Source of the DNA: Isoperla grammatica
Taxonomy: Eukaryota; Arthropoda; Insecta; Plecoptera; Perlodidae
Assembly: GCA_945910005.1 (NCBI GenBank)
Contig: OX246746.1
Coordinates: forward strand, 32,070,624-32,134,623
Reading direction: 5' to 3'
Length of the DNA: 64,000 bases
Part shown: piece by piece, positions 36,203 to 48,360 of the stretch
How the letters are laid out: each line of letters begins with the position of its first letter
Numbering within the stretch: position 1 is the first letter of the stretch
Translations under genes and position numbers: made by a program
The notes under the pieces: generated by a model
What the model was told of the DNA's origin: nothing
Database searches by the model: none
What the model saw: only the letters and a program-made list of their open reading frames with translations

Positions 36203-38834
36203 TGCATATTATTTTAAATACTAAATTGCATTCTTACAACTAATCTGTGTTTGATTAAATTCTCGAATGTTTCACCGAATGCATTAAATGATTATAACTG
36301 TGTTTCCTCGCAGAAGAGGGAATGACTTATGTGATACAAGGTTTCCTCAAATGAAAACTGGTAGAAGCTCTATGTTCAGCACTTTTATTTAAATTACTGT
36401 GTTTAAAATGGCTTTCTTCTTGACTTGATTATCTGACTTTTGATGAATCACGTTCTTCTAATGTAAGTCGTCTAGCATCAAAGAGAATTATCATTTCTTG
36501 TGTCATTCTTGTGTGTAATAGTCAATTGTGATGGCAAAATTTTAAACCATTCATGTTTTGTATTCGTGCAAAGAAAATCTTTTTTCTCCCTACACATATT
36601 TGGTACGTTACGTTGTTACTAACGTGTGGACCTACGTGAAAATATCATCATGTAAATTAGATACGAGTTCTGAAAAACATTTCTTAAAAAAAAAAAATAC
36701 AAAATGCTATTTTCTGCTGTTGCTTTACTAAAACAAGGCTCGTAGGCCTATGTGTATCGTTATGTTATTATGTTAAAAATGTATTTTACATTGATCGCAC
36801 CTAGATATTATCAAGATGCTTGGGAAAAGACACATGTTTACGTTTGGATGAAACCGAAAGATTTCAATAGTAACTCAAATATTCTCCAATTTTATCCAAT
36901 TTGAACGGAATCAGTACCTGTAATATTTTGTACTGTATACTGTGTTTGTTGTGTATTTTTGGTTGCTAAAAATATCACCAATTAAATCTTCTCGCTCATA
37001 CACGTAAGTTACACCTGTTAACACGTGCTTTCATACTTTTCACATCGAAATGATTACAATCTACATCAGTGAAGCATCTCTTGGGATACAACAGAAGATA
37101 TATGGTTGTTTAAATATTAACTCATGAAGGAAGCGTTTCTCATTTTGCACGCCGATATCAAAAAGGTTTTCACTGTAGCTTCCTAACAATCGTGCAATAT
37201 GCAAGCTTGCTCCTCTTCAAAGAACAATATACGTTAATACCAATAACAGGACTACTCGAAAATCTAATGCTCGAGTTTCATCCGCCGGGACAAATATGTT
37301 TTTTACGGGTGAACGAAAGAAGTTGTACCCACAGCGAAAACTGTGTCAGGTATGTATTTGTTTAAATTCGTATTATCAATAAAGGTGAGACTTTATAGAA
37401 TACACAAACATTAAACCATCATTCTTTGTTCTTTCATAAACAGTTGTTACAACAGAAACACACTTTAAAACGCAATAGGAAGAGTTGTTGCACAACACAT
37501 AGTCGGTATATCGGGATCGCAATCTCAATCCGGAAATCGTGAAACAGTTTACTAACTTGATTCTCATGGAAGGCGCAGTTCACAACAAAATCGTAATGTC
37601 GTAATTATTTGTAATGCGAACGATTGCGATTACGATCCCGATGGTTCTGTTGATAGACATTTTCAGGCACGAATAAAGAATAGAGAAAATCATTGGAAAG
37701 CAAGTGGATAAGAAAAATAGTCGATTGAAATACGTACAACGGACAATACAAGGTGTAGTTCGCCATGGATGTGTACAAGTTAATATGTCAGAATATATAA
37801 AACAAAAATTAAGAACGGTTTGCTTGAACTAATCCACGGATTAATAAGATAAGTCAAACATTTTGTATTAGTGTCAAATTACTATTTGTTACCTAGTTAT
37901 TTGTTTCCAATTAAGGCTTAAATACGGTACTATTCGTATGATGATTTGTATTTACTAATGCTAGGTACACTATATTTATAGAATATGTGGTCTGGAATGA
38001 ATGAATCAATCAACCTGTAATTAATTAATTAACTAATTAATTAATTAATCAATCAATCAATCAATCAATCGATCTGTAGACCCACCCTAAATAATACCAA
38101 TATTTTGTTTTAAATGTTGCTTTGAAGACGCCATCAGGTATACAAGTGGTATATTGACTTCAAGACTATGCCGAAACTAATAGTATAATGTAAAATTTCT
38201 AAACATTATTTAATTGATAGAATGTTTTGAAAAGAATTAACAGATACAAATGTATTTTAGAGATAATAATGTAAACACCAAGAATACACATTGTCCCAAG
38301 ATAGTTTTACATGTGTAGTTAATATTGAAGAATAAAATAATTGTTGGTTTTGTAAAATACGTTTCTAAATTAATTCAAAATTTGTTGCGTGAATGGACGT
38401 TAGGAAACTATATTCTATTTTGCGGAAATGAAAACTGCGTTGAATGCCTCAAAAGAAATAATATTTTTATGCCATTGAGGAAGGTACCGTAACATAAATA
38501 TTTCACTTATCAGATTACCCATACACCGGAAGTAACTGTGATAAATATTACAGTCACACCGTGAAAAACATCACATAAATACAGATTTTTCCAACTGTTT
38601 TCTCCATGCTGATTTCTCTCAACCATGCAGTTAATAATAACATATCGACATCGTATGTTTACCGCATTATATTATGGGTTTGTAGCCCGAAAATTTCCAT
38701 CGTCATTTTCATTTTCCACAAACTTGTATTTAACAAACAAATAACAAACAAATGTAAACATAATAAACTTTGACTTATTATTAATGGAAACAATTGATGG
38801 TTTTAGATGCAAAGTATACAAATACAACGGATAA
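36203..38834. other. no recognisable gene
   Basis: AT-rich (over 2.6 kb) without supported exons, RNA genes or element ends. A mixed TTAA/ATCA tetranucleotide tract lies at about 38018-38070. Confidence 0.4.
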
Positions 38835-39061
<227 letters not shown>

Positions 39062-40156
39062 ATTTTTTTTTTAAATTATTTTCAAGTGAACCAACATACA
39101 ACAAAAAATAGCATACATATGCCCCACTAAGCCAAACAAGGCTTGTCAGTGGGTCTATATTGTGCAAGAAGTATGTTTTAGCGGAAGGCACAATATAAAT
39201 TAAAATTACAAACTTATTCCTAGACAAAATACAACATAAAGTAAATATAGTAGTAAATTTAGCAAAAATTATGGAAACGATATAAGGCAATAAATACATC
39301 AAGATTTAGAACGAGCCGGAAACCGACTAAGATCCTAAGATAGACATAATGAAATATTTTCAAGGTAGTGTGATTTTAATGTTGTCTTTACCAAGGATAT
39401 CTTTTCTAATGACTTGACGTGATTGGGCAGAGAATTAAACAATTTTGGTACCAAATATTTGAGGCAACGTTCCCCATGTTTGTTTCTTGTAATTGGAACC
39501 TCTAACTTACCTTGACTTAAAGATCTTGTGGCTTGTGAATGAACGCGTACCAATTTATATATACTCTCAAAATAATATTTTAGCACCATACGATAATTAA
39601 ATAGCTCTTTTAGAGGCAATAAATAACAATGTCTATAAATTTCATGCATTTCAGTTGTATGATTTAATATATGCTTAGGGCAAACTATTTTGATGATTGA
39701 ATTTTGCAACCTAACTAACACATCAATGTGGTACGCAGTTGCATTACCCCATGAGAGCAAAGCGTAAGAGATTACCGATTCAGCTAATGCAATGTAAACT
39801 AATCTTAAAAGATTATCAGATACGACTGGTTTTAATTTATATAACTGATATGCACAAGAACGAAGTTTTGAAGAAATGTAATCGATATGCGGCTTCCATG
39901 AAAAATCTCTATCAATAACCGCTCCCAAATACATATGGTGATCCACAGATTCTATTTGCTGCGTACACCCACAAACTAGATTTGCGTCTCGTTTATGTAT
40001 ACAATCAGTGTCATGGAAAACTAATTTTATTGCCATATTTCTGTCAGAATTTAATGGAGTGCACATATGAACCGATTTAGTTTTAAAAACATTGATTACT
40101 AATTCCTTATCATGAGTCCAACATTGTAAATTTCTAAAATCCACATTTCCACATTC
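39062..40156 (-). pseudogene. LINE-A copy D, RT C-terminal region and 3' UTR
   Basis: An undisrupted 269-residue minus-strand frame (40144-39335) begins just after the RT palm. It contains DKELVINVFKTKSVHMCTP, the CIHKRDANLVCGC cluster, SVDHHMYLGAVIDRDFSWKP, LAESVISYALLSWGNA and a C-terminus ending SHYLENISLCLS. It is 5' truncated at the AAT array and lacks the catalytic aspartates. The 3' UTR carries the hairpin at 39123-39153 and an A-run before the array. A C-terminal fragment without RT or endonuclease activity; the intact frame suggests it is younger than copies A and B. Confidence 0.87.
39123..39153 (-). promoter_or_regulatory. LINE-A 3' UTR bulged hairpin with compensatory change, copy D
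   Basis: On the minus strand: CCCACT, bulge GAC, AAGCC, 6-nt loop, GGCTT, AGTGGG. The pair next to the bulge is T-A here but A-T in copies A, B and C, a compensatory double change. Confidence 0.78.
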
Positions 40157-40461
<305 letters not shown>

Positions 40462-40464
40462 TTA

Positions 40465-41527
40465 AAACAACAATAATAATGTATTATACTAATTGATTCT
40501 ACTATATATTTTGTAATGTATATTATCTCTTGTGCTATAGTATCAACATGAAAAGCTATGGACTTTGGATATGCTATAAAATGTATACTTCATACCTTAC
40601 CCACAAAACAGTTTTTTGAAAATTGTGATGTAAGGCCAGCTAGTCCATTTTTATTTCTTATTTAAAATACAAATCATGGCAATTACTTTTATTTGAAGAG
40701 CAGGAATAATTTTGTTCTAATTTCTACATAGTTCAACATCTTTCAAATAAACATTACAACCTAAGTTAAATAAAAGTAAATTTTGCCAGAAACTAAAGGA
40801 ATAGTCAGGTGAAAAACTAAAAAAGTACCATTTGTATATGTCCACCCTCAAATATGGAAAACATGACCAAACGATACCATACTTTAAAAGCAGGCGGTTA
40901 AAAAATTAAAGAAAACTCGTTTTTTTGGCTTGTTGCTACCAAGTAGCACCGAGCAACTCTTCTTATGGTGATTACCATATTTAAAAAAATGTAACCTCGA
41001 GATAGTAAAACCACCGCTAAAATAGGGCACTTATCAAAAATCGATCCAGAGGTTTAATGTGCATCGTTTCCCTACCGATAACATGCTTCTTAGTACGAAC
41101 GTGTACTTCTACAAAATGGCCTGCAATAATTTTTTTTGTGACTTGATGTGTAGAAAAATTGCAATCTGTTTTGAGCGGCACTATCCGCAGTTATCGAGTG
41201 TTGTGGCTGGTCTCGTATAACACAATGAGTGCTCTGTCTACCGGGAAGGCGCTAGCGAGCTCAGAACCGATACAGCTGTACTACGCTTTAGAAGAAAAAT
41301 GCAGCAGAGCTGGCGAAGGGAATCTAGTAGAATAGCTAAATGTCCACTATTTTTTTTCTTGCATTGAAGCAACCTATATCAATTTTATTTTACACATAAA
41401 TGAATTTCAGGCTCTTATGACTCATTGGTGATTTTTTAGTTTTTTACCTGACTATTACTTTCTATGTGACTTGACTGGTTCTGCATCTAGACCCCCTGAA
41501 TTAATCTTACCGGTATCGGTTGTGTAG
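40465..41527. other. no recognisable gene
   Basis: AT-rich and without a supported feature, until GC content rises at about 41500. Confidence 0.4.
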
Positions 41528-41707
41528 ATGTCGGTGGAACTCTGCCCCGGACTAGTCGGGCCCACGATTGCAGTCCTTGGTGGGTCTTCCAACAACTCGC
41601 TGCCCCAAAGCCCCTACCCCAACCCCCAGAGGTCCCGCCACCGTTCCCACTGCCGGCAGCACTCATACTCAAGTGCTGCCGTCTTGGCCTACTCTACGAT
41701 TAACTAA
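41528..41707 (+). CDS. GC-rich 59-codon open frame, possible last exon
   Basis: A local GC-rich island in AT-rich surroundings is open from ATG (MSVELCPGLVGP) to TAA. It contains a polar, Ser/Pro/Arg/His-rich stretch (SNNSLPQSPYPNPQRSRHRS, then HCRQHSYSS). TTGTGTAG directly before the ATG could be a 3' splice site, so it might be a terminal exon rather than a full gene. The opposite strand is also open with a Gly-rich reading (GSGNGGGTSGGWGRGFG), so strand is uncertain. No domain is recognised. Confidence 0.3.
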   Translation: MSVELCPGLVGPTIAVLGGSSNNSLPQSPYPNPQRSRHRSHCRQHSYSSAAVLAYSTIN

Positions 41708-41709
41708 AT

Positions 41710-42570
41710 TACTGCCTACTAGATGGTTCTACACAACTTCTAAAAGTTTCTAACTAGTGCCACAAAGCACGACTCCATAATAAGAATCAATCCATTTTTT
41801 TTGGCATAAGATACCTGAAATTAAATTGGTCAAACTACTCTAATCATCTAAAAACATTCTCAATTAATTATTCCATGATAACATTACACGTGTATTTTGG
41901 GAAGTAGTAGCTATAATTAACCTTTAAAGCACCCCTACGGCTGTCCATATATTCAAGTATCTCATTACATCCTTTCAGCTTTTGAGGGCTGTTTTAGAAA
42001 CGACACGAAAACAGTTCGCCTGTACAACAATAATGAGAATAATTTTGGCAAGGTATTACATTCCCTTGAAATAAAAAGTGTATTTCAAATATTGCTCTTA
42101 AATGTTTTCGTACTTTTCAAAAATGAAGATCTAGGCTCAAATTAAATGATGCAACGAATTATGATGTCTGAAACCTTTTATAAACAAACGAAAATAAGTA
42201 GAATAATTTTTCTTTCCCAAATTGTAAAACTTAAAAATTACTTCTATATCGGAGTAAAAGTAAACGCAGTACTTAACCTAGCAGCTAAACGATCGTCTCA
42301 CAATCGTATCTCGGAAATGTAGTGCAGTAAAGCGGAGCCTGTAGTACAGACATGCGTCGAGTAGAAGCATTCGCGGAACACTGACGTAGATGCTCGTTGC
42401 TAGCTCAACAGGTCCCACCCCTGCGCTCTGAGCCCCCACCCCCACCCCCACCCCCACGCCCCACCACATGCCCTGCATTCTACCCCTACTCGAGTTTCCC
42501 TCTACGTTTCCCTCATCACATATATTCTTGGCTCCCTCACTGACAATCTCACTCCCCCACACTCCTGACC
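41710..42570. other. no recognisable gene
   Basis: Nothing supported. A CCCCCA-rich tract at about 42430-42465 precedes the 73-bp array. Confidence 0.4.
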
Positions 42571-42572
42571 CA

Positions 42573-43798
42573 ACAGATTTTGTATCCGGTGCCAGTCATT
42601 CTTAGCTCCTCCAATTACCACCTTACCCCCTCTCACTACTGGCTCAACAGCTTTAGTATCCGGTGCCAGTCATTCCTTGCTCCCCAAGTTACCACCTCAC
42701 TCCCCTCACTACTGGCTCAACAGCTTTAGTATCCGGTGCCAGTCATTCCTTGCTCCCCCAGTTACCACCTCACTTCTCTTACTACTGGCTCAACAGCTTT
42801 AGTATCCGGTGCCAGTCATTCCTTGCTCCCCCAGTTACCACCTCACCCCTCTTACTACTGGCTCAACAGCTTTAGTATCCGGTGCCAGTCATTCCTTGCT
42901 CCCCCAGTTACCACCTCACCCCACTCACTACTGGCTCAACAGCTTTAGTATCCGGTGCCAGTCATTCCTTGCTCCCCCAGTTACCACCTCAGCCCTCTTA
43001 CTACTGGCTCAACAGCTTTAGTATCCGGTGCCAGTCATTCCTTGCTCCCCCAGTTACCACCTCACCCCCTCACTACTGGCTCAACAGCTTTAGTATCCGG
43101 TGCCAGTCATTCCTTGCTCCCCCAGTTACCACCTCACCCCTCTTACTACTGGCTCAACAGCTTTAGTATCCGGTGCCAGTCATTCTTAGCTCCTCCAATT
43201 ACCACCTTACCCCCTCTCACTACTGGCTCAACAGCTTTAGTATCCGGTGCCAGTCATTCTTTGCTCCCCCAGTTACCACCTCACTCCCTTCACTACTGGC
43301 TCAACAGCTTTAGTATCCGGTGCCAGTCATTCCTTGCTCCCCAGTTACCACCTCACCTCTCTCACTACTGGCTCAACAGCTATAGTATCCGGTGCCAGTC
43401 ATTCCTTGCTCCCCCAGTTACCACCTCACCTTCATCATTACTGGCTCAACAGCTTTAGTATTCGGGGCCAGTCATTCATTGCTCCCCCAGTTACCACCTC
43501 ACCCCCATCATTACTGGCTCAACAACTTTAGTATTCGGGGCCAGTCATTCTTTGCTCCCCCAGTTACCACCTCACCTGCATCTTTACTGGCTCAACAGCT
43601 TTAGTATTCGGTGCCAGTCATTCCTTTCTCCCCCAGTTACCATCTCACCCCATCATTACTGGCTCAACAACTTTAGTATTCGGGGCCAGTCATTCTTTGC
43701 TCCCCCAGTTACCACCTCACCCCCATCTTTACTGGCTCAACAGCTTTAGTATTCGAGGCCTGCCATTCTTTGCTCCCCCAGTTACCACCTCACCCCCC
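42573..43798. repeat. 73-bp minisatellite, about 16-17 units
   Basis: The unit contains GTATCCGGTGCCAGTCATTC, GCTCCCCCAGTTACCACCTC and TACTGGCTCAACAGC. Units are 71-73 bp. A right-hand subgroup has GTATTCGGGGCCAGTC, showing directional divergence. Overlapping open frames of ~70 codons are by-products of the unit. The array ends in a C-run at 43793-43808. Confidence 0.95.
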
Positions 43799-43991
43799 CC
43801 CCCCCCCCGCCCCTCCCGTCATATCCCCCTGTCACGTCCCAAACAGTGTTCTTGGGTTCCGCGAACTTCTCTAACCATCTTGCTGATTCGGTTCTCAGCC
43901 TCTGAAACCAACGGATCATCCTGAAGATGGCAAATGCGATTTTGCCGAAACGTCGAGACAATGACAATGGCCCGCAACCCGAGAACCTAGT

Positions 43992-44032
<41 letters not shown>

Positions 44033-44206
44033 TTATATGTTATTCTGTAGGTTTTCGCGGATTGAAGAAGATGTAGTAATAGGTTCTCGGGTTGCTGTCC
44101 ACCAGTCTCTAGAGAGCAAGTAACGTGGACAGCAACCCGAGAAACTATTACTACATACATATTCTAGAGAGCAAGTAACGTGGACAGCAACCCGAGAAAC
44201 TATTAC

Positions 44207-44250
<44 letters not shown>

Positions 44251-44255
<5 letters not shown>

Positions 44256-44301
44256 TTGTTGCAACTTTCTGGGGATTGAAAAGAAAGTTGCAACAAGTAC
44301 A
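44251..44301. repeat. 20-bp perfect hairpin
   Basis: TGTACTTGTTGCAACTTTCT at 44251-44270 is exactly inverted at 44282-44301 with an 11-nt loop. It lies at the edge of a TA microsatellite. Confidence 0.85.
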
Positions 44302-44742
44302 CATATGTCCGCGAAAACTTGAAAACTAACATATATATATATATGTGTGTAGTACTAGGTTCTCGGGTTGCTGTCCACGTAACTTGCTCTCTAGACACTG
44401 GTTACATCCTGCTAAATGCAACCAGTACTGCAACTGGATGCAGTACCACCGCCGAAGCCAGGTGACAAACGAAGAAAGAAACACACCGACAGGATCGCGC
44501 CCGACGTAGCGGCATACACAGGTCCGACCACGAGAAGCCGAGCGAGTCCCAACAAGATCTAAAGACCGACGGGCCGAGCGACGGGACTGCGAGAGAGGGG
44601 CACATCGGCCCGCGCGGCCGGGTGCGAACGAACGCCGGTGCGCTGTAGTTCGACGAGGCCGCACTCTAAGCGCTGTCGTCGCCACCGTTCAACACACACG
44701 CCGTCACGCCATTGGCTAGCAGCGAATCGGTCTCCTAGCGAG

Positions 44743-44773
44743 CCAATAACAGCACACCAGACTTGGTATAAAA
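44743..44773 (+). promoter_or_regulatory. CCAAT and TATAAAA promoter pair of a Penelope-like pseudo-LTR
   Basis: CCAAT at 44743-44747 and TATAAAA at 44767-44773, about 60-70 bp upstream of the ribozyme-like motif. A matching arrangement occurs on the minus strand at about 45460 (CCAAT) and 45427 (TTATAA), upstream of the motif at 45355-45325. Confidence 0.55.
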
Positions 44774-44833
44774 GAATGGACACACCAGAGAGGAAACCAT
44801 TCGGTTCTCAGCCTCTAAAACCAACGGATCATC

Positions 44834-44864
44834 CTGAAGATGGCAAATGCGATTTTGCCGAAAC
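44834..44864 (+). ncRNA. hammerhead-like motif in Penelope pseudo-LTR
   Basis: CTGAAGA, then a hairpin with arms GGCAAA and TTTGCC around a 6-nt loop, then GAAAC. The CUGANGA and GAAA strings match hammerhead core strands, and Penelope-like elements are known to carry hammerhead motifs. One extra T lies between CTGAAGA and the stem, so activity is not assured. A copy with the same stem is at 43921-43951. A copy with GGCCAA/TTGGCC arms is at 45355-45325 (minus). Confidence 0.5.
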
Positions 44865-45039
44865 TTCGAGACAATGACAATGGCCCATTTCTGGGCCAGC
44901 AACCAGTAGTGTCTAGAGAGCAAGTTGCGTGGACAGCAACCCGAGAACCTAGTACTACATCTTCTTCAGTTGGCGAAAACCTACAGAATAACACACACAT
45001 ATATATATATATATATGTTATTCTATATATATATCTATA

Positions 45040-45165
45040 AAGTAAGAAAACATTTTTCGGTTTAACCAATCCAAATTGTATTTGAAATAAATACAAAGTC
45101 GTTGAAACGTTGATTTATTTTAAATACAATTTGGATTGGTTAAACCGAAAAATGTGTTCTTACTT
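45040..45165. repeat. 44-bp inverted repeat hairpin
   Basis: Arms 45040-45083 and 45122-45165 are complementary with one mismatch and a 38-nt spacer. TA microsatellite sequence lies on both sides. Probably an independent hairpin-type insertion or an inversion product. Confidence 0.85.
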
Positions 45166-45240
45166 TACATTTTGCAACCAACAAAATCTAAGAAATCATA
45201 TATATATATATGTTAACTCGTAGGTTTTCGCGGACCGATG

Positions 45241-45610
45241 TATGTGATAGTTGAGATTTTTCGGGTTGACTGCCACGCTCTTCCTTGAGACAATTTTGGT
45301 CCTTAAAAGGACCGTTGTCTCGACGTTTCGGCCAAGTAACATTGGCCATCTTCAGGACTCAGCTCTACCCTCGATGAGATGTGACTGCCGAATGACGCTC
45401 TGTTCTGTGTTCACTGCCCTTATAACGGAGCTGGGGACCGCTGCTCTCGTTTCTCATTGGCTACCTTTCCACCAATGAGAGCGCTGGTCGTATCGTGGCA
45501 TTCGCTGCGGAGGCTCTGTCTAGGAGCGCCTCTCGCGCTTCTCAGCTCCCGGCCGATGGTGTTCGGCGGCGCGGTGTTCAGCGCTTGCCGCGAAAACTTA
45601 CGAGCTAATA
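45241..45610 (-). mobile_element. inverted Penelope-like pseudo-LTR next to the RT gene
   Basis: Read on the minus strand: CCAAT near 45460 followed by TTATAA near 45427, then CTGAAGA, a GGCCAA/TTGGCC stem and GAAAC at 45355-45325, then TCGAGACAAC. It lies in opposite orientation to the downstream RT reading frame. Pseudo-LTRs in inverted orientation are known for Penelope-like elements. Confidence 0.65.
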
Positions 45611-45656
45611 TCATACACCTGTACGGGCAGGAAGTTTACAACTTAACCAGACGCTT
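45611..45656 (+). pseudogene. Penelope-like element, coding start before the SINE insertion
   Basis: A short plus-strand reading (EVYNLTRRFEK) continues after the SINE at 45963 as WRSRRATLLCNLAFLSSCRD, so the coding region was split by the SINE. Confidence 0.55.
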
Positions 45657-45667
45657 TGAGAAATGGC

Positions 45668-45962
45668 AACCCGTCTGGGCCCGGGGAAGAATAGGCCCAG
45701 AGTGACTCTGCTAGTAGTAAGAGGCGACAAAAGGAGCCCTGTCCCTTCCTCCCCCCATCTGTCCCACTGCAGATTTCTCCTCCCACTTGGCCCTGCCCAC
45801 CCTTGTTGGACACCCATATGACGACACACGCGACGTACAATGGATCTGATTCGGATGTGGCTTTATTCTTCATCATCATCTTTCTCATCTTCACTATCAC
45901 CCGCTCATCGTCTCGATTAGCCATTGTTGCAAAAATATGAGACGTTAAGCCCCATTAATCAT
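45668..45962 (+). mobile_element. SINE with 11-bp TSD inserted in the Penelope-like element
   Basis: Flanked by TGAGAAATGGC at 45657-45667 and 45963-45973. The 5' part contains GGCCCGGGGAAGAATAGGCC and GTAAGAGGCGACAAAAGGAG, unlike the tRNA head of the SINE at 10703. The 3' part has the same CGTCTCGATTAGCC and GCAAAAATATGAGACGT domain and an ATCAT end. The TSD proves insertion by target-primed reverse transcription. Confidence 0.85.
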
Positions 45963-47547
45963 TGAGAAATGGCGCTCAAGAAGAGCTACGCTCCTGTGCA
46001 ATTTGGCCTTCTTATCAAGTTGTCGGGACAAGAACATCGTGCCCGCTGGTATGAAGGTTAAACATCATAACAGAAATCGCCTATCGAAGAACATCTTACG
46101 GAGAACTAGCCAGAAACTACTCCGAGCCACCATGCGTTCTACACGCCGAGAATTAGACCATGTCTCACGTCAGCTTCTAGATCTACATGTCGAGCTGGCT
46201 TCAACGATTCACCCGGCACTGTGGCCGTGGGTAGACTATGTATCTACACAACGAGCAATCACGGACTCAGAGCTAACAGCCACAAGTCAGAAGAAGAAAT
46301 TCAATTGGCTCATGACTGAACAGTTACCTGAACACCCAACTACGCCAGTAGAACCAGCGAAGGTCATCTACAACCTATCAGACTACACAATACACATTAT
46401 GCGGGGTTCTCATGCTCTGACGCTGGCGTACAGCGTTAGTCGTTGGCCAATCAAGCAACGGAACGTCGTACGCGACTCCTCCCCTTTTCAAATAGGATTC
46501 ATTTCTATTTGCTCAACGACGAACGCTCTACGCCAGCGTTGGACCATGAGAACCCAGCATTAGACGAGGCCACCACGAGCGCGCTTACGAAAGGATTCAA
46601 CTATGCAGTGGCGCCCAAACGCATTCCAACTGAGGATATAATCGCAGGTGTAGAAGCGGCACTGACAAGTCTACCAGACCGAGACGCGGAGGTCCGGCGC
46701 CAAGACTCCTGTGGAATCCTGCGTAAAGCACGGGCACCTCCTAGCAACTTGACGAAAGAAGAACGCCTGGCATTGAAGAGCTTAAAATCCAAAACTGACA
46801 TCATCGTCCTGCCAGCAGATAAGGGCAACGCAACTGTTGTAATGAACAGTGCGGACTACAAGGACAAAATGCTAGCACTCCTGTCAGACCAAGCCTACAA
46901 GTCACATAACGCAGACCCGACTACGTACCTGGAGAAAACTACGAGGCAGAAAATCCTACACTCGCGTATCGATCACGAGACTGAGCAGCAACTTATACCA
47001 CACGAGAAGTCATCGCGCTGCCCTTAGATATATGGAGTGGTGAAGATCCACAAAGAAGAAGCACCCCTTCGTCCTATAGTCAGCTCAGTCGGGTCTCCTC
47101 TACAAGCCCTAGCGAGATACCTGGCCAAGCATTTACAACCATACGCGGAGGAAGCGGCCTCCTACGTATGCAACGCTGAAAACTTTCTAGAACAGATCAA
47201 GAGATACGAGCTGAAAGAAGACGACGTACTCGTAAGCTTCGACGTAGTGTCACTGTTCACACAAATACCAGTACAGGAAGCACTCAAGATAGTACGGGAA
47301 AAACACGCACCTCCCAGCCACATAACAGACCTGGCCGAACACTGCCTCAGTAACACGTACTTCAGGTATGAGGGACAGATATATAAACAAACAACCGGCG
47401 CGCCCATGGGAAGCCCTCTCTCTCCGCTCATTGCGAATTTCTTTATGCAGGAATTCGACACCCAAGTACTACAAACGGCGCAGCTTAAACCGTCGATCTG
47501 GTTACGGTACGTAGACGACGTCTTCGCAATATGGTCACATGGAAGAG
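45963..47547 (+). pseudogene. Penelope-like element reverse transcriptase, broken and 3' truncated
   Basis: The reading runs through three frames. The first part (46003-46470) includes NRNRLSKNILRRTSQKLLRA and WPWVDYVSTQRAI. A shifted part (46557-47027) has AGVEAALTSLPD, LTKEERLALKSLKS and IIVLPADKGNATVVMN, the conserved Penelope-family block. The third part (from 47037) has the KIHKEEAPLRPIVSSVGSPL motif, FDVVSLFTQIPV, TTGAPMGSPLSPLIANFFMQ and the catalytic YVDDVFAIW near 47510. It stops right after this box at the junction at about 47548, so thumb and GIY-YIG endonuclease are absent. In-frame stops and shifts make it inactive. Confidence 0.9.
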
Positions 47548-47580
47548 CAGTGGCGGCTCGTGGGGGTTATGGGAGGTGAT
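47548..47580 (+). mobile_element. possible hAT-like terminal repeat truncating the Penelope-like RT
   Basis: CAGTGGCGGCTCGTGGGG starts exactly where the RT homology stops and resembles termini of hAT-type elements. No matching inverted end was found downstream, so only one end would be present. Confidence 0.35.
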
Positions 47581-48190
47581 AAGCTGTAATACAACATGTG
47601 AATTTCTTATTTAGAGACACAAAGACCTACACGCCCCCCCCTTCCCCCCCCCCACACCCCGAAACGAGAATGAATGGCACTTTTGACTAAATAATATCAA
47701 AGATATTATCTAGCTGCATAACGTTTGTTATGTGTTTTTTAGAACCGTCATGTGCTGTAATTTTATTTAACTTGGGGCTTAGCTCCGTTACACTTGTTTT
47801 CGTCCACGATGGCTTCCCCCCAAAAAGTATGCATGGAAAACAGAACACTGTTACCACACACCCAATCAAACATAGCATAATAACAGTTTTGGAATTTATT
47901 TTCCTACTGCTTGCTGTTACTTTTACTGGCCTGTTTTATAGTGAGTACTGGGGTTTGGCGACCGCGTTTTTTAATCTCCAACTTTTCTTCAAGTCTACGA
48001 GAAGCAAAAGGTCTGTCCAATAATGCAGCTACAGAATTAATTTTGATCTGATTAATATTAAGTATTACATTTCAGTCAATTACTTGACATCGAATACCGT
48101 GCGCCACGCCATACATAAAACGGAACATGTTGGTACACAGGTGCTAGGCCATGTGCTTCGCCACACATAATGTTAGTTTAATGTTTGCTA
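47581..48190. other. no recognisable gene
   Basis: Contains C-runs near 47633-47652 and otherwise unremarkable AT-rich sequence. It could be the interior of the possible hAT-like element. Confidence 0.35.
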
Positions 48191-48202
48191 TTTAATTAAA
48201 TT

Positions 48203-48360
48203 GACGTGTCATGTCATGTCATGTCATGTCATGTCATGTCATGTCATGTCATGTCATGTCATGTCATGTCATGTCATGTCATGTCATGTCATGTCATGTC
48301 ATGTCATGTCATGTCATATCATATATCATATCATATCATCATATCATATCATGTCATATT
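48203..48360. repeat. TCATG pentanucleotide microsatellite
   Basis: About 22 pure TCATG units to about 48314, decaying into TCATA units. Confidence 0.97.

Larger units (their letters stand above)
43909..45240 (+). mobile_element. rearranged Penelope-like pseudo-LTR fragments with TA microsatellites
   Basis: This segment has several copies of GACAGCAACCCGAGAA and TAGAGAGCAAGT in both orientations, interleaved with TA tracts (about 43998-44028, 44213-44250 and 44330-44345, then 45000-45016). Two plus-strand copies of a CTGAAGA-stem-CGAAAC motif are present (43921-43951, 44834-44864). A CpG-rich segment (44400-44800) carries CCAAT (44743) and TATAAAA (44767) upstream of the second motif. This matches the pseudo-LTR layout of Penelope-like elements, here several times duplicated and inverted. 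Confidence 0.65.

Noticed and set aside
42663..43924. Overlapping ~70-codon frames with SHSLLPQLPPH-type repeats
   Set aside because: They restart every 73 bp with the minisatellite unit and are not conserved coding units.
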